Of a DNA stretch of 24,136 nt, positions 11,122-20,619 are shown one piece after another. The first letter of the stretch is position 1; each line of letters starts with the position of its first letter. A program made the translations under genes and the position numbers. The notes beneath the pieces are model-generated. The model worked only from the letters and a program-made list of their open reading frames with translations. It was not told the DNA's origin and did not search any database. This DNA is from JANOAR01 sp031411235 (GTDB lineage: Bacteria > Verrucomicrobiota > Verrucomicrobiia > Verrucomicrobiales > Verrucomicrobiaceae): positions 1-24,136 of the forward strand of contig JANOAR010000215.1 in assembly GCA_031411235.1 (NCBI GenBank), read 5' to 3'.

Positions 11122-12069
11122 ATGCTTTTCCTGCTCTTCACCGCCCTCATCCTCTCCTTCCTGCTCTCGGGCATGGAGAGTGCCCTGCTCTCCGTCAGCC
11201 GCGTGCGGGTGCGCCATGCAGCGGGTGAGGATGACCTCGCGGCGAGGCGGCTCCTGCCCATGCTGGAGGATCGTGAAGGCCTGCTCGGTGCCGTCACAGT
11301 GGCCAACCACATCGCCAATGTCACCGCCTTCGGCTTGATCGCCTGGAGCCTCGTCAGCCAACTCGGCCCCTGGGGCTACGCCATTGCCTTCGCACTAGCC
11401 TTGCCCGTCTTCATCGTCGTGCTCGAGATGCTGCCCAAGACCCTATTCCGCCGCTTTCCCTACCGGGCACTGCGGCGGCTCCTGCCCTTGCTTGCCTTCA
11501 TCGCCTTCTTTCGTCGCCCGTTTAAAGCCATGAGCGCTCTGCCCGTGCTCAATGAGGATGAGGCCAAAAAGAAGGCCCAGGGCAATCGCGATGACCTCAA
11601 GGCCCTCGTCGCCAGCATCGCCGAGCAGCGGCTGCTACCCGAGTCCGCCGCTCAGCTCATCCAGAGTGTGCTGGATCTGCGGCAGCTCACCGCCGCTTGT
11701 GTCATGGTGCCCATGGCTCAACTTGTCGCCGTCGGCGGCGAGGTGCCTGCCGTCACGGCATTGCGACTCGCACGGCAGCACAAGCTCATGGCCTTGCCCG
11801 TGCTGGCAGACAGCGCGGGCGGCGGCTACGTCGGCGTCTTCGACGCCAGCGCCCTGCCCGCGCACTTGCCGCAGGATCGACTCGTGCGCCAGCACATGCG
11901 CCCCCTGGAGGAGGTGGAAAGCAGTCTGCCTGCCCTCGCCGTTTTGCAGCGTCTGCGTCGCCGTGGCATCAGCCTTGCCCTCGTGCGCGATCATGCCTCC
12001 GCCTTGAAATCCGCCATCGGCATCGTCACCGAGGAGGATTTGGTTAGCGCCCTGTTGCCGGGCCGGTGA
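11122..12069 (+). CDS. CNNM-type membrane protein lacking CorC domain
   Basis: A 315-residue paralogue of the preceding gene. The DUF21 helices cover about 1-140 ('LSGMESALLSVSRVRVRHAAG'), followed by a diverged CBS pair that ends in 'AIGIVTEEDLVSALLPGR'. The C-terminal CorC_HlyC domain is absent, a pattern often seen in the second member of such gene pairs. The 12-base gap from the first gene indicates an operon. A terminator follows at 12189-12226. Confidence 0.88.
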   Translation: MLFLLFTALILSFLLSGMESALLSVSRVRVRHAAGEDDLAARRLLPMLEDREGLLGAVTVANHIANVTAFGLIAWSLVSQLGPWGYAIAFALALPVFIVVLEMLPKTLFRRFPYRALRRLLPLLAFIAFFRRPFKAMSALPVLNEDEAKKKAQGNRDDLKALVASIAEQRLLPESAAQLIQSVLDLRQLTAACVMVPMAQLVAVGGEVPAVTALRLARQHKLMALPVLADSAGGGYVGVFDASALPAHLPQDRLVRQHMRPLEEVESSLPALAVLQRLRRRGISLALVRDHASALKSAIGIVTEEDLVSALLPGR

Positions 12070-12166
12070 CCCTCGGCCAATTCACGCGGGTATTTCTGCG
12101 AAATTCTTTTTTGAGACGCTGGGAAGCCGCGAAGCGTCTTGGAGTGCGCGTGCTTCAGCGCCGCTT

Positions 12167-12194
12167 GGGCAGAGTCGCGGGCAGAGTCGCGGGC
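12167..12194. repeat. Two tandem copies of a 12-bp unit
   Basis: GGGCAGAGTCGC occurs twice in a row (12167-12178, 12179-12190), followed by four further matching bases. It sits in the 294-base gap between the CNNM pair and the polysaccharide genes and runs into the terminator stem. The same gap also has a 7-bp hairpin (12114-12120 with 12133-12139) and no gene. Confidence 0.6.
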
Positions 12195-12226
12195 AATGCC
12201 AGATGCGGGTGGTTGCCGCTTTTTTT
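12189..12226 (+). terminator. Rho-independent terminator of the DUF1015-CNNM operon
   Basis: GCGG-g-CAA (12189-12196) pairs with TTGCCGC (12213-12219) with one bulged G, followed by a run of seven T at 12220-12226. Confidence 0.65.
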
Positions 12227-12363
12227 GAATTTTTCGGCAGGAATACGGCAAGAAAGATAAATAATAAGGAAATTTTACCAAAATGAGTATAATTTTTGGA
12301 ATGCCGAGAGGTTGAGCTTTTCTAGCCGCTCACTCTCCTCCTTGCCTGAAAACGCCTTCGCCC

Positions 12364-13428
12364 ATGTTCCTCAAATCTCACACTCGCGAACTCTCCCTGG
12401 AACTCGCGGTGCGCAGTGGCTTTAGCCGCTGGGCACGGCGGCAGCATTCGGGCGAGGCTTGTATCCTGACGTTTCATGGCCTGAGTGATGGCTTGGGCGA
12501 GGAGGCACTGCTGCATACGGCGATGCATCCTCGGGTGGAGGTGTTTCGGGCGGTGTGCGAGCATTTGGCTGGGGACTACCATGTGGTGCCGCTGGCGGCG
12601 GCGCTGGCGGCGCAGGTGAATGGTAGGCCAGTGGCGGCGGGCACGGTGGCGCTGACGTTTGATGATGGGTATGCCTCGAACTATCGGCTGGCTTTCCCGG
12701 TGCTGCGTGAGCTGGGGCTGCCGGCGACGGTTTTTGCGACGACGGGGTTTCTGGATCGCTCGGTGCGGCTGTGGTTTCTTCGCTTGGAGTTAGCGCTGAG
12801 TGGCTCGCCTTTGCCGCGTGTGGTGACGACGTTGGCGGGGCGTGAGTTTGATTTTGCGCTGGGCTCGCGGCAGGAGCGCGTGGCGGCCTATGGCGCGCTG
12901 ATTCCATTTTTGAAAGGGCTTGCCCAGGAGCAGGTGCCCGGCTTGCTGGATCAACTGGAGCTGGATTTACAGGTGGGCTCAGAGGCTTGGGTGGAGTCGC
13001 TGCCTGCGCCGTTGCAGCCGATGACGTGGGAGGAGGCGCGGGAGATGCAGGCGAGTGGGTTGATCGAATTTGGCGGGCACACGCACACGCATCCGATCCT
13101 GGGCCGCTGCTCGTTGGAGACGCAACGGGAGGAGATTTTTCACAGTCGCCTGCGCCTCAGTGAGGAGTTGGGCCGGGCTCCTGGGCTGTTTGCTTATCCC
13201 AATGGCAAGCGCGGGGACTACAACGATGGGACGATCCGGCTGCTGCGTGAGGCGGGCTACCGGGCGGGGTTTACGATGGAGCCTGGTTTTTTTATGCCGA
13301 CGAATATCCTGCCGTATGACCTGCCGAGGTATGGCAATCCTTCGTCACTGAATGAGGTGGAGACGATGGCGTCGGGGAGCTTTGAAACGCTGCGCGGGTG
13401 GAAGCTGCGCTGGGGGTTGGCAAAGTGA
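12364..13428 (+). CDS. Polysaccharide deacetylase (NodB fold)
   Basis: A 354-residue carbohydrate esterase family 4 protein that removes acetyl groups from surface or secreted polysaccharide. Motif 1 is LTFDDGY (97-103), with the catalytic Asp pair. Motif 2 is represented by 'GGHTHTHPIL' (237-246), which supplies the metal His residues. 'FAYPNGKRGDY' follows near 277-287. The insertion between motifs 1 and 2 is long. No signal peptide is evident. The stop codon overlaps the next start (TGATG), coupling it to a glycosyltransferase. Confidence 0.9.
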   Translation: MFLKSHTRELSLELAVRSGFSRWARRQHSGEACILTFHGLSDGLGEEALLHTAMHPRVEVFRAVCEHLAGDYHVVPLAAALAAQVNGRPVAAGTVALTFDDGYASNYRLAFPVLRELGLPATVFATTGFLDRSVRLWFLRLELALSGSPLPRVVTTLAGREFDFALGSRQERVAAYGALIPFLKGLAQEQVPGLLDQLELDLQVGSEAWVESLPAPLQPMTWEEAREMQASGLIEFGGHTHTHPILGRCSLETQREEIFHSRLRLSEELGRAPGLFAYPNGKRGDYNDGTIRLLREAGYRAGFTMEPGFFMPTNILPYDLPRYGNPSSLNEVETMASGSFETLRGWKLRWGLAK

Positions 13429-14666
13429 TGAATGCGGAAGGTTCCATGCCCAATGCCGAGGCGATGTGCGCGAGCCTTTCGCCCGCAGGGGCTATGGCTT
13501 CGGCTCGGGCTGGCGAACCTTCGCCGCGCACGGTGCTGCATTTCATTCCGACGATAGGCGGCGGTGGCGCGGAGAATTTCCTGCGCAGTCTGGTGCGGGC
13601 GATGGAGGGCAGTCGCTGGCGGACGGTGGTGGTGGCGGTGAGTGTGGGGCCGCATGGTGCCTTTGCCGAGGAACTGAGAGCGCTGGGCGCGACGGTGCAT
13701 GATCTGGGCTGCACGGCGCTGCTAAAGCCAAGCGTGTGGCTGGGGCTGCGGCGGTTGATCGTGCTGGAGAAGCCGGATGTGGTGCAGACGTGGATGCACC
13801 ATGCGGACTTTATTGGTGGCGTTGCGGCGTGGTCGGCGGGGGTGCGGCGTGTGGTGTGGGGGGTGCGAGCGACGGCGGTGCATCGCAATGCGGAGGACAG
13901 TGATTTCAAAGCGGCGCTGTTCGCAAAGGCGCTGGGCTGGGCGGCGAAGATTTTGCCCCGTACGATCATCGCGAACTCCACGGCGGCCATCGCGGTGCAT
14001 GGGGCGATGGGCTACCCGGCGAGGAAGATGCGCTGGATTCCGAATGGGGTGAATGCGCAGCGCTTCACGCCGGATGCGGCGATGGGGGCTGCGACGCGGG
14101 CAGAGCTGGGCCTCGCGGCGGCGGTACCTGTGATTGGCTTTGTGGGGCGGTTCCACCCGGTGAAGGATTTGGTGCTGTTTTTCAAGGCAGCGGCGCGGTT
14201 GCAGGCGCGGCGCGAGGACGTGCATTTTGTGCTGTGCGGGGGGCTTGTGGATGAGCTTTACCCGGAAGCGCGGGCGGCTTTTGAAACGCTGCCGAGACGC
14301 GAGCAGGTGCGGTTTGTGGCATTTGGAGCGAGCACGCAACGGTACTACCCGGTGTTCACGATTTTCACCCTGTGCTCGGCATCGGAGGCGTTTCCGAATG
14401 TGGTGCTGGAGGCTCTGGCGAGTGCGGTGCCGTGTGTGACGACGGATGCGGGCGATTGCAAGCCGATGCTCGAAGGCCTGAGCGAGGTGGTGCCGATCCA
14501 CGATGATGTGGCGCTGGCGCTGGCTTGGGAAAAGATGCTAGCGAAGCCCGCGCATGAACTGGCGGCGCTGGGTGAGCAAGGCCGTGAGCGAGCGGTGAAT
14601 GACTACAGCATGGAACGCGCGGCGGCGCGGTTTGAGGAGGTGTACAGCGATGTGGCACGGCGCTGA
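13428..14666 (+). CDS. Glycosyltransferase family 4
   Basis: About 412 residues from the ATG that overlaps the upstream stop. The GT-B fold shows 'HFIPTIGGGGAENFLRSL' at the N-terminus (acceptor side), 'RWIPNGVNAQRF' and 'VIGFVGRFHPVKD' at the domain join, and 'SASEAFPNVVLEALA' with the conserved E-x7-E nucleotide-sugar motif. It transfers a sugar from a nucleotide donor during capsule or O-antigen-like polysaccharide assembly. The sugar and acceptor cannot be read from sequence. A GTG at 13398 would add ten residues inside the upstream gene and is less likely. Confidence 0.9.
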   Translation: MNAEGSMPNAEAMCASLSPAGAMASARAGEPSPRTVLHFIPTIGGGGAENFLRSLVRAMEGSRWRTVVVAVSVGPHGAFAEELRALGATVHDLGCTALLKPSVWLGLRRLIVLEKPDVVQTWMHHADFIGGVAAWSAGVRRVVWGVRATAVHRNAEDSDFKAALFAKALGWAAKILPRTIIANSTAAIAVHGAMGYPARKMRWIPNGVNAQRFTPDAAMGAATRAELGLAAAVPVIGFVGRFHPVKDLVLFFKAAARLQARREDVHFVLCGGLVDELYPEARAAFETLPRREQVRFVAFGASTQRYYPVFTIFTLCSASEAFPNVVLEALASAVPCVTTDAGDCKPMLEGLSEVVPIHDDVALALAWEKMLAKPAHELAALGEQGRERAVNDYSMERAAARFEEVYSDVARR

Positions 14667-14742
14667 AATCGGAGTGCTCGGGCGCATGACTCGCATGGCT
14701 TGGCAAAGCTGGGCGAGGGGTGTTTGCATCCAGGGAGAGGCG

Positions 14743-14843
14743 ACCACGGATGAACACGAATGGGCACGAATGGAAGATGGGAAATCGGATTCGGAAATGG
14801 ATCAAGCCTTCCCTATTGGTGTCCATCCGTGTTCATCTGTGGT
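14743..14843. repeat. Dispersed inverted-repeat element over the start of the DUF4091 gene
   Basis: The 25-base arm at 14743-14767 (accacggatgaacacgaatg...) is matched in inverted orientation by 14819-14843, with 22 of 25 positions complementary. The spacer is about 50 bases. Such 'ccacggatgaacacg' elements recur in Verrucomicrobiota-like genomes (from memory, not checked). It falls in the gap after the glycosyltransferase and over the possible starts of the next gene. Confidence 0.75.
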
Positions 14844-16632
14844 TGGCCTGCCACTCATCTTTGCCCTACCCTTGCTCAGCTTCGCCATACGCCCCTTATT
14901 TGGCATTTTGGTTCTGCTGTTCGCCACCCCTTGTTTTGCTTCCGAGTTCACTCTCTGGGCTGCGCCAGCGATGGATCGAGTGATGCGAGATCAACTCGCG
15001 CCTTCGGCTTGGCAGCCGGAGATCAGCGCAGCACGCAATGAGTGGGAGTCGTTCCAGGTCATCATCTCTGGCGCACCGGAGGAGATTGGGAGTGTGGTCG
15101 TCACGGGCACGAGTTTGCAGGGGCCGGACGGGGCGATCATCGCCGCGCCGCGCTGCCTGCGGGAGCACTACGTGACGATTTCCAAGCCCTCGGAGTTGTC
15201 CTCCATGCCTGCGGGTGAGTACCCGGACGCGCTGGTGCCGCAGAGTTTTCCTTGGCAAAAGCTGCCTGCGACAGAGACGACTTCGCAGCCGTTTTGGATT
15301 GATGTGTTTGTGCCGTCGGGCACGCCGCCGGGCGACTACCGAGGCAGCATCGACGTGCGCAGCCCTGGGCGAAAGGTGAGCACGCTGGATTACACACTGC
15401 ACGTCTGGTCATTCACGCTGCCGAAGGCTCCGGCGCTGCGCAGTTCGATGTTTATCGTGTGGCGTCGCATCGCCGAGATTCATGGGTTTAACCGGGAGGA
15501 AAGCACGGCGGCACCGAGGTTGCAAAGTATCCTGGATGACTACTACGACATGCTCGCGGAGCATCGCCTGTCGCCGCATGAAGTGTGGGCGACGTACCCG
15601 GATGCCAATGAGCCAATGAGCGAGGCGAGCAACGCCAAGATGGCGGCGGCGCTGCGGAAGCATTTACTGCAACGCCAGCCTGCGACGATCGGCCTGCCGC
15701 TGTGGTTCGACTGGCCGCTGGCCGATCCGCTGGGCAAGGATCGCGAGGCGGCGATGGACTATGTGGTGCGCTACTACCGGATGTGCGAGGCGGTGGGCTG
15801 CGCCGAGCGGTTGTATAAAATTTTTGGCGAGCTGGATGAGCCGAACACGGCTGAAAAGTACAAGCAGGTGCGGCAGTGGGGAAAGTTCTTCCAGGAGGTG
15901 CAGGCGAAGCATGGGGTGCGCATCCCGATGCTGGTGACGGAGGGGCCGAAACCACGCGATGAGGCCTGGGGCAGTCTCGTGGGTGCGCCTAGCATCTGGG
16001 TGCCGCATGTGAGCGAGGTGTGGAATGACAGCGAGGGGCCGAACGCGCCTAACCTGCTGGCGCAGCGTCGCGCGGCTGGCGATGAGTTATGGACGTATGT
16101 GGCGCTGATTCAGGCACCCGATGAGTGGAAGAAAATGCATGGCTGGCCAAAGCAACTGAGCGCTGGGCAGCCGCCGGTGTGGATCACGGATTACCCGCCG
16201 ATGAATCACCGCATTTTGCCGTGGCTGATGCCGCTGCATGGTATCACGGGGTTCACTTACTGGGATACATCCAACTGGAAGGGCGGTAAGACATTCGACC
16301 CCTGGCAGAACAATGGCACCTACCCGCACGACAACGATGAGGTGTACAATGGCGATGGTTTCCTCATCTACCCGGCACGCCAGGAGACGCACGGCAGCGA
16401 AGGGCCAGTGGCGAGTATCCGACTCAAGTGGCTGCGCGAGGGCGTGGATGACTATGACTATCTGAGGTTAATCATGGATCGTGGGTTCACCCATTCTGCG
16501 CTGGAACTGGCCAAGCCCTTCGCACGCGGCTTCGGCGACTGGGATGATAACGTGCCAGCGCTCTACGAGGCGCGTGCCAAGCTGGCCTTGATCATCGAAA
16601 AACTGGGTGCCAAAAATGCCGCGCCGCGCTGA
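14797..16632 (+). CDS. Exported DUF4091 (glycoside-hydrolase-like) protein
   Basis: About 611 residues from ATG 14797. A hydrophobic stretch ending in 'FGILVLLFATPCFAS' looks like a signal peptide, after which the mature protein begins 'EFTLWAAPAMDRV'. The core has the DUF4091 hallmark 'GFTYWDTSNWKGG...DPW' and the closing 'GPVASIRLKWLREGVDDYDYL', plus 'KIFGELDEPN', which resembles an acidic active-site strand of a TIM-barrel glycosidase. It probably acts on carbohydrate outside the cytoplasm. The start is uncertain: the frame stays open upstream to 14599, but bases 14743-14843 are a repeat, so an N-terminus encoded there is likely spurious or newly gained. Confidence 0.82.
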   Translation: MDQAFPIGVHPCSSVVGLPLIFALPLLSFAIRPLFGILVLLFATPCFASEFTLWAAPAMDRVMRDQLAPSAWQPEISAARNEWESFQVIISGAPEEIGSVVVTGTSLQGPDGAIIAAPRCLREHYVTISKPSELSSMPAGEYPDALVPQSFPWQKLPATETTSQPFWIDVFVPSGTPPGDYRGSIDVRSPGRKVSTLDYTLHVWSFTLPKAPALRSSMFIVWRRIAEIHGFNREESTAAPRLQSILDDYYDMLAEHRLSPHEVWATYPDANEPMSEASNAKMAAALRKHLLQRQPATIGLPLWFDWPLADPLGKDREAAMDYVVRYYRMCEAVGCAERLYKIFGELDEPNTAEKYKQVRQWGKFFQEVQAKHGVRIPMLVTEGPKPRDEAWGSLVGAPSIWVPHVSEVWNDSEGPNAPNLLAQRRAAGDELWTYVALIQAPDEWKKMHGWPKQLSAGQPPVWITDYPPMNHRILPWLMPLHGITGFTYWDTSNWKGGKTFDPWQNNGTYPHDNDEVYNGDGFLIYPARQETHGSEGPVASIRLKWLREGVDDYDYLRLIMDRGFTHSALELAKPFARGFGDWDDNVPALYEARAKLALIIEKLGAKNAAPR

Positions 16633-16674
16633 TAGTTCTCACCTCGTCCTCCATCTTTTATTTTCACGCCTCCG

Positions 16675-17832
16675 ATGCCCGCCACTCCGCCGATGTCCTA
16701 CCGCCTGCGCCTCGTGCGCAGCGAGCCTGACTTCTTCGCCCTTGCGCCGCACTGGGACGCGCTGCTGGAGCGCTCGGCGACGCGGACGCCCTTTCTCACC
16801 TGGGACTGGGTGAGCCTGTGGTGGCGGCACTATGGCCAGGGTAGCCAGCTTACTTTTGGCGTGGTCGATGACCCTACAACGGGGCTTCCCGTGGCGATTG
16901 CGCCGCTGATTATTGGCAAGGAAACTACGGGGCCACGGCGGTATCTGCGCCATCTCACGTTCATCGGTTGCCTGGGCAGCGAGGCCTCCCAGGGCATGGA
17001 TTTCATCGTGCCCCGCGAGCTGGAGGCGGCGCTGGTGCCGCTGCTGTGCGAGACGTTTCAGCGGACGCGGGGTGAATGGGATGTGATTCACTTGCCGACG
17101 TTGCACGAGGAGTCGCCGCACCTCGCGCCGATACGGGCGGCGCTCGCGAGGTTTTCAGCCAGCGGCGAGCGCACGGGGAGGCAGTCTTGCTACTTAATGA
17201 CGCTGCCCGCGAGTTGGGAGGAGCAGGTGGCGGCGTGGAAGAGCAAGGAGCGCGTGATCTACCGCACGAAGTGGAAGAAGATGCTCGAACAGCATGAGGG
17301 CCGCGCGTTGCAAGGTGGCGTGGATTTGCCATGGCACGCGGCCTTTGACGAGTTATGGCGTGTGCATGAGATGCGCTTTGAGGGCCAGCACAGTGTGTTT
17401 TTGAATGATCGCATGAAGGCGTTTCATCGCGACCTCATCGAGCGCTGGGCACCGCTGGGGCGGATTCTTTTGCCGTTGCTGGAGTTGGATGGGAAGGTCG
17501 CTGCCGCACGTTATGGCTTCGCCTACGCGGGCAAGTACTGGAGCTACCAGGCGGGCTATGACTTGAAGTATGGCAACCTCTCGGTGGGCAAGCTCTCGCT
17601 CGGTTGGACGACGCAATGCGCCATCGAGCACGATCTGCGCGAGATCGACCACTTACCCGGCGAGGAGAGCTACAAGGAGCAATGGTCCACGCATAAACGA
17701 CGGGTGGTGCATCTGGAGGCTTTCAACCCGCTGAGTCCGCGCGCGGTGATGTTCCGCGTGCTGCGCAAACTGAAGCGTAAGAGCAGCCCAGCGCTGCCGA
17801 CACCCACTGCTGCCGCTGACCCCCCAGCCTAG
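16675..17832 (+). CDS. CelD/BcsL-like GNAT acetyltransferase
   Basis: A 385-residue protein of the GNAT_6/BioF2-like family, which often modifies exopolysaccharide. Features are 'TPFLTWDWVSLWWRHYG' (about 38-54), 'VAIAPLIIG' and the C-terminal 'ARYGFAYAGKYWSYQAGYDLKYGNLSVGKL', the acyl-CoA-binding half. It ends with 'LEAFNPLSPRAVMFRVLRKLKRK', which is repeated in decayed form just downstream. It sits 42 bases after the DUF4091 gene in the polysaccharide cluster. ATG 16693 is an alternative start. Confidence 0.88.
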   Translation: MPATPPMSYRLRLVRSEPDFFALAPHWDALLERSATRTPFLTWDWVSLWWRHYGQGSQLTFGVVDDPTTGLPVAIAPLIIGKETTGPRRYLRHLTFIGCLGSEASQGMDFIVPRELEAALVPLLCETFQRTRGEWDVIHLPTLHEESPHLAPIRAALARFSASGERTGRQSCYLMTLPASWEEQVAAWKSKERVIYRTKWKKMLEQHEGRALQGGVDLPWHAAFDELWRVHEMRFEGQHSVFLNDRMKAFHRDLIERWAPLGRILLPLLELDGKVAAARYGFAYAGKYWSYQAGYDLKYGNLSVGKLSLGWTTQCAIEHDLREIDHLPGEESYKEQWSTHKRRVVHLEAFNPLSPRAVMFRVLRKLKRKSSPALPTPTAAADPPA

Positions 17833-17892
17833 CGAATGAGTGCTGAGCCTGACAGTTTGACCTTCAGGTCGTGGAGGGTGAGAAGGACTTCC

Positions 17893-17994
17893 TCGCGCGC
17901 TGTTCTGTGCCTGGAAGCCTTTAACCCCTGCAGCCCGCGAGCCCTTGCTTTCAGGCTACTGCGCAAAGCGCGGCGGAAACTGCGCTTGCCCTGA
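17893..17994 (+). pseudogene. Remnant C-terminus of a second CelD-like acetyltransferase
   Basis: The frame closing at TGA 17992-17994 reads 'CLEAFNPCSPRALAFRLLRK', matching the C-terminus of the upstream acetyltransferase (LEAFNPLSPRAVMFRVLRK) over about 20 positions. Nothing else of the gene remains. The match at protein level with clear divergence suggests an old tandem duplication, now mostly deleted, rather than a recent copy. Confidence 0.75.
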
Positions 17995-18107
17995 TTAGGG
18001 CACTCATTTTGGATTTAAAGATTGCTCATGTTTTCCCCAGCATCCAAGTCGGTTCCACTCAATCGCCTTGCCAGAACAAGCGACCCGGACACGGCACCAA
18101 GCCCCTG

Positions 18108-18845
18108 ATGAATAACTTCGACTACCTCGTAAAGCTTTGCGCCGATAGGCAGCAGACCACGCCGAGCGCCCGCTTCCTCGACTATGGCTGCGGTGCCGCA
18201 CAGATCGTCGAGCGCGGTGTGGCACGCGGCCTCGACTTCCATGGTTGCGACCTGTTTTACGAAGGCGGTGACTACAGCAGCGAAGTGCCTGAATCACTTC
18301 GCCAAGCCAACCGCGTGCAACGCATGGAAGACGGCAAGACGCCTTACCCTGCCGCGCACTTCGACGCCATCGTGAACAACCAAGTCATCGAACACGTCGC
18401 CGATCTGGACGCGATGCTGCGCGAGATGAAGCGCCTGCTGAGGCCCGGCGGTGTCGTGCTCTGCATCTTCCCGCATCACGAGGTCTGGCGCGAAGGGCAC
18501 TGCGGCATTCCTTTTTTGCACTGGTTCCCCAAGGGTAGCGAGCCGCGCATCTATTACGCCTTCGCTTTGCGTTGCCTGGAGCTGGGCTTCTTTACCGGTA
18601 AAAAAACGCGCTGGCAGTGGGCTGCGGACTTCTGCCAGTGGCTCGACCAGTGGACGCACTATCGCAGCCAGGCACAGATTCACGCGGCATTCGCCCTGCA
18701 TTTCTCCCAGCTCAGGCATCTTGAGGCCGACTTTCTCGACCAGCGGCTGGAGCGGCTCGCCCCTGTGCTGAGATTTATACCCGCGTGGGCCAAAGCTCTG
18801 TTCGTGCAAAAAATGGCCGGACTCGTTCTCGAAGCTCGGGTGTGA
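18108..18845 (+). CDS. Class I SAM-dependent methyltransferase
   Basis: About 245 residues from ATG 18108 (MNNFDYLVKL). Motif I is FLDYGCGA (23-30), the acidic ribose-binding position is in 'FHGCDLFYE', and 'FDAIVNNQVIEHVADLDAML' plus 'RLLRPGGVVLC' are the post-motifs typical of Methyltransf_11/UbiE-type enzymes. Given its neighbours it may methylate a sugar or lipid carrier of the surface polysaccharide; the substrate is unknown. The frame extends upstream to 18009 only through weak starts. Confidence 0.88.
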   Translation: MNNFDYLVKLCADRQQTTPSARFLDYGCGAAQIVERGVARGLDFHGCDLFYEGGDYSSEVPESLRQANRVQRMEDGKTPYPAAHFDAIVNNQVIEHVADLDAMLREMKRLLRPGGVVLCIFPHHEVWREGHCGIPFLHWFPKGSEPRIYYAFALRCLELGFFTGKKTRWQWAADFCQWLDQWTHYRSQAQIHAAFALHFSQLRHLEADFLDQRLERLAPVLRFIPAWAKALFVQKMAGLVLEARV

Positions 18846-18856
18846 TTTCCCACCTG

Positions 18857-19759
<903 letters not shown>

Positions 19760-19872
19760 GGGGTGGTGGATGTGGCGGATGATGGGGTAAAAGGCAAGAG
19801 GCAAGAGGCCGCACCCCAGCCATCGTTGGCTCTTGCCTCCAGCCTGCTGCTTTGCTTTACTCCGCTCCTCTT

Positions 19873-20484
19873 ATGAAACCCTTCTCCACACTTTTGGCCG
19901 TCATGACCCTGGGCATGGCTAGCCTCATCACCGCATCCGCCCAGGAGGCAAAACCCGCTACTGAAACCAAAACCGAGACCAAATCTGAAACTGTGAAAAT
20001 TACTTTTGAAACCACCAAAGGCACCATCGAACTCGAACTGGACGGCGCTGCTGCTCCTATCTCCACCAAGAATTTTGTCAGCTACGTGAAGAAGGGCCAT
20101 TTCGACGGCACCATCTTCCATCGCGTGATCCCCAACTTCATGATCCAAGGTGGTGGCTTCACTGCCGACATGAACCAGAAGCCTACGGATGCGCAGATCA
20201 AAAACGAGGCGACCAACGGCCTCAAAAATGTGCGTGGTGCCATCTGCATGGCCCGCACCAGTGTGGTGGACAGCGCGACGTCGCAGTTCTTCATCAACGT
20301 GAAGGACAACGACTTCCTCAACTACTCCGGCCCCTCGAACTACGGCTATGCGGTGTTCGGCAAAGTGACCAAGGGCATGGATGTGGTGGATGCCATCGTC
20401 AGTGTGCCCACGACGAACAAAGGCGGACATGGCGATGTGCCCGTGGAGCCGATCACCATCACCAGCGCCAAGATCGCTGAGTAG
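19873..20484 (+). CDS. Exported cyclophilin-type peptidyl-prolyl isomerase
   Basis: A 203-residue protein. Residues 1-24 form a signal peptide ending 'ASAQEA', followed by a Thr/Glu-rich linker and a cyclophilin domain (about 40-200). Catalytic-site stretches are FHRVIPNFMIQGG (82-94), 'MARTS' (126-130) and SQFFINV (137-143). It catalyses proline isomerisation in secreted or outer-membrane proteins in the periplasm. The gene diverges from lipA, with 113 bases of shared upstream DNA and no clear promoter that I can pick by eye. Confidence 0.93.
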   Translation: MKPFSTLLAVMTLGMASLITASAQEAKPATETKTETKSETVKITFETTKGTIELELDGAAAPISTKNFVSYVKKGHFDGTIFHRVIPNFMIQGGGFTADMNQKPTDAQIKNEATNGLKNVRGAICMARTSVVDSATSQFFINVKDNDFLNYSGPSNYGYAVFGKVTKGMDVVDAIVSVPTTNKGGHGDVPVEPITITSAKIAE

Positions 20485-20545
20485 CGTGTTGAGTTGAGTG
20501 TTGAGCGTCTGAATTCACCAGTTCGATATTCGTCATTCCACCTCC

Positions 20546-20579
20546 GCCAGTCTCTCCATCGCGAGAGGCTGGCTTTTTT
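20546..20579 (+). terminator. Strong Rho-independent terminator after the cyclophilin gene
   Basis: Eleven pairs (20546-20556 with 20563-20573, one T-G) close a 6-base loop and are followed by six T at 20574-20579. Confidence 0.9.
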
Positions 20580-20619
20580 GTTTGTAGGCATCGCTAGCCA
20601 CACGCATCCATAGCCGCTC

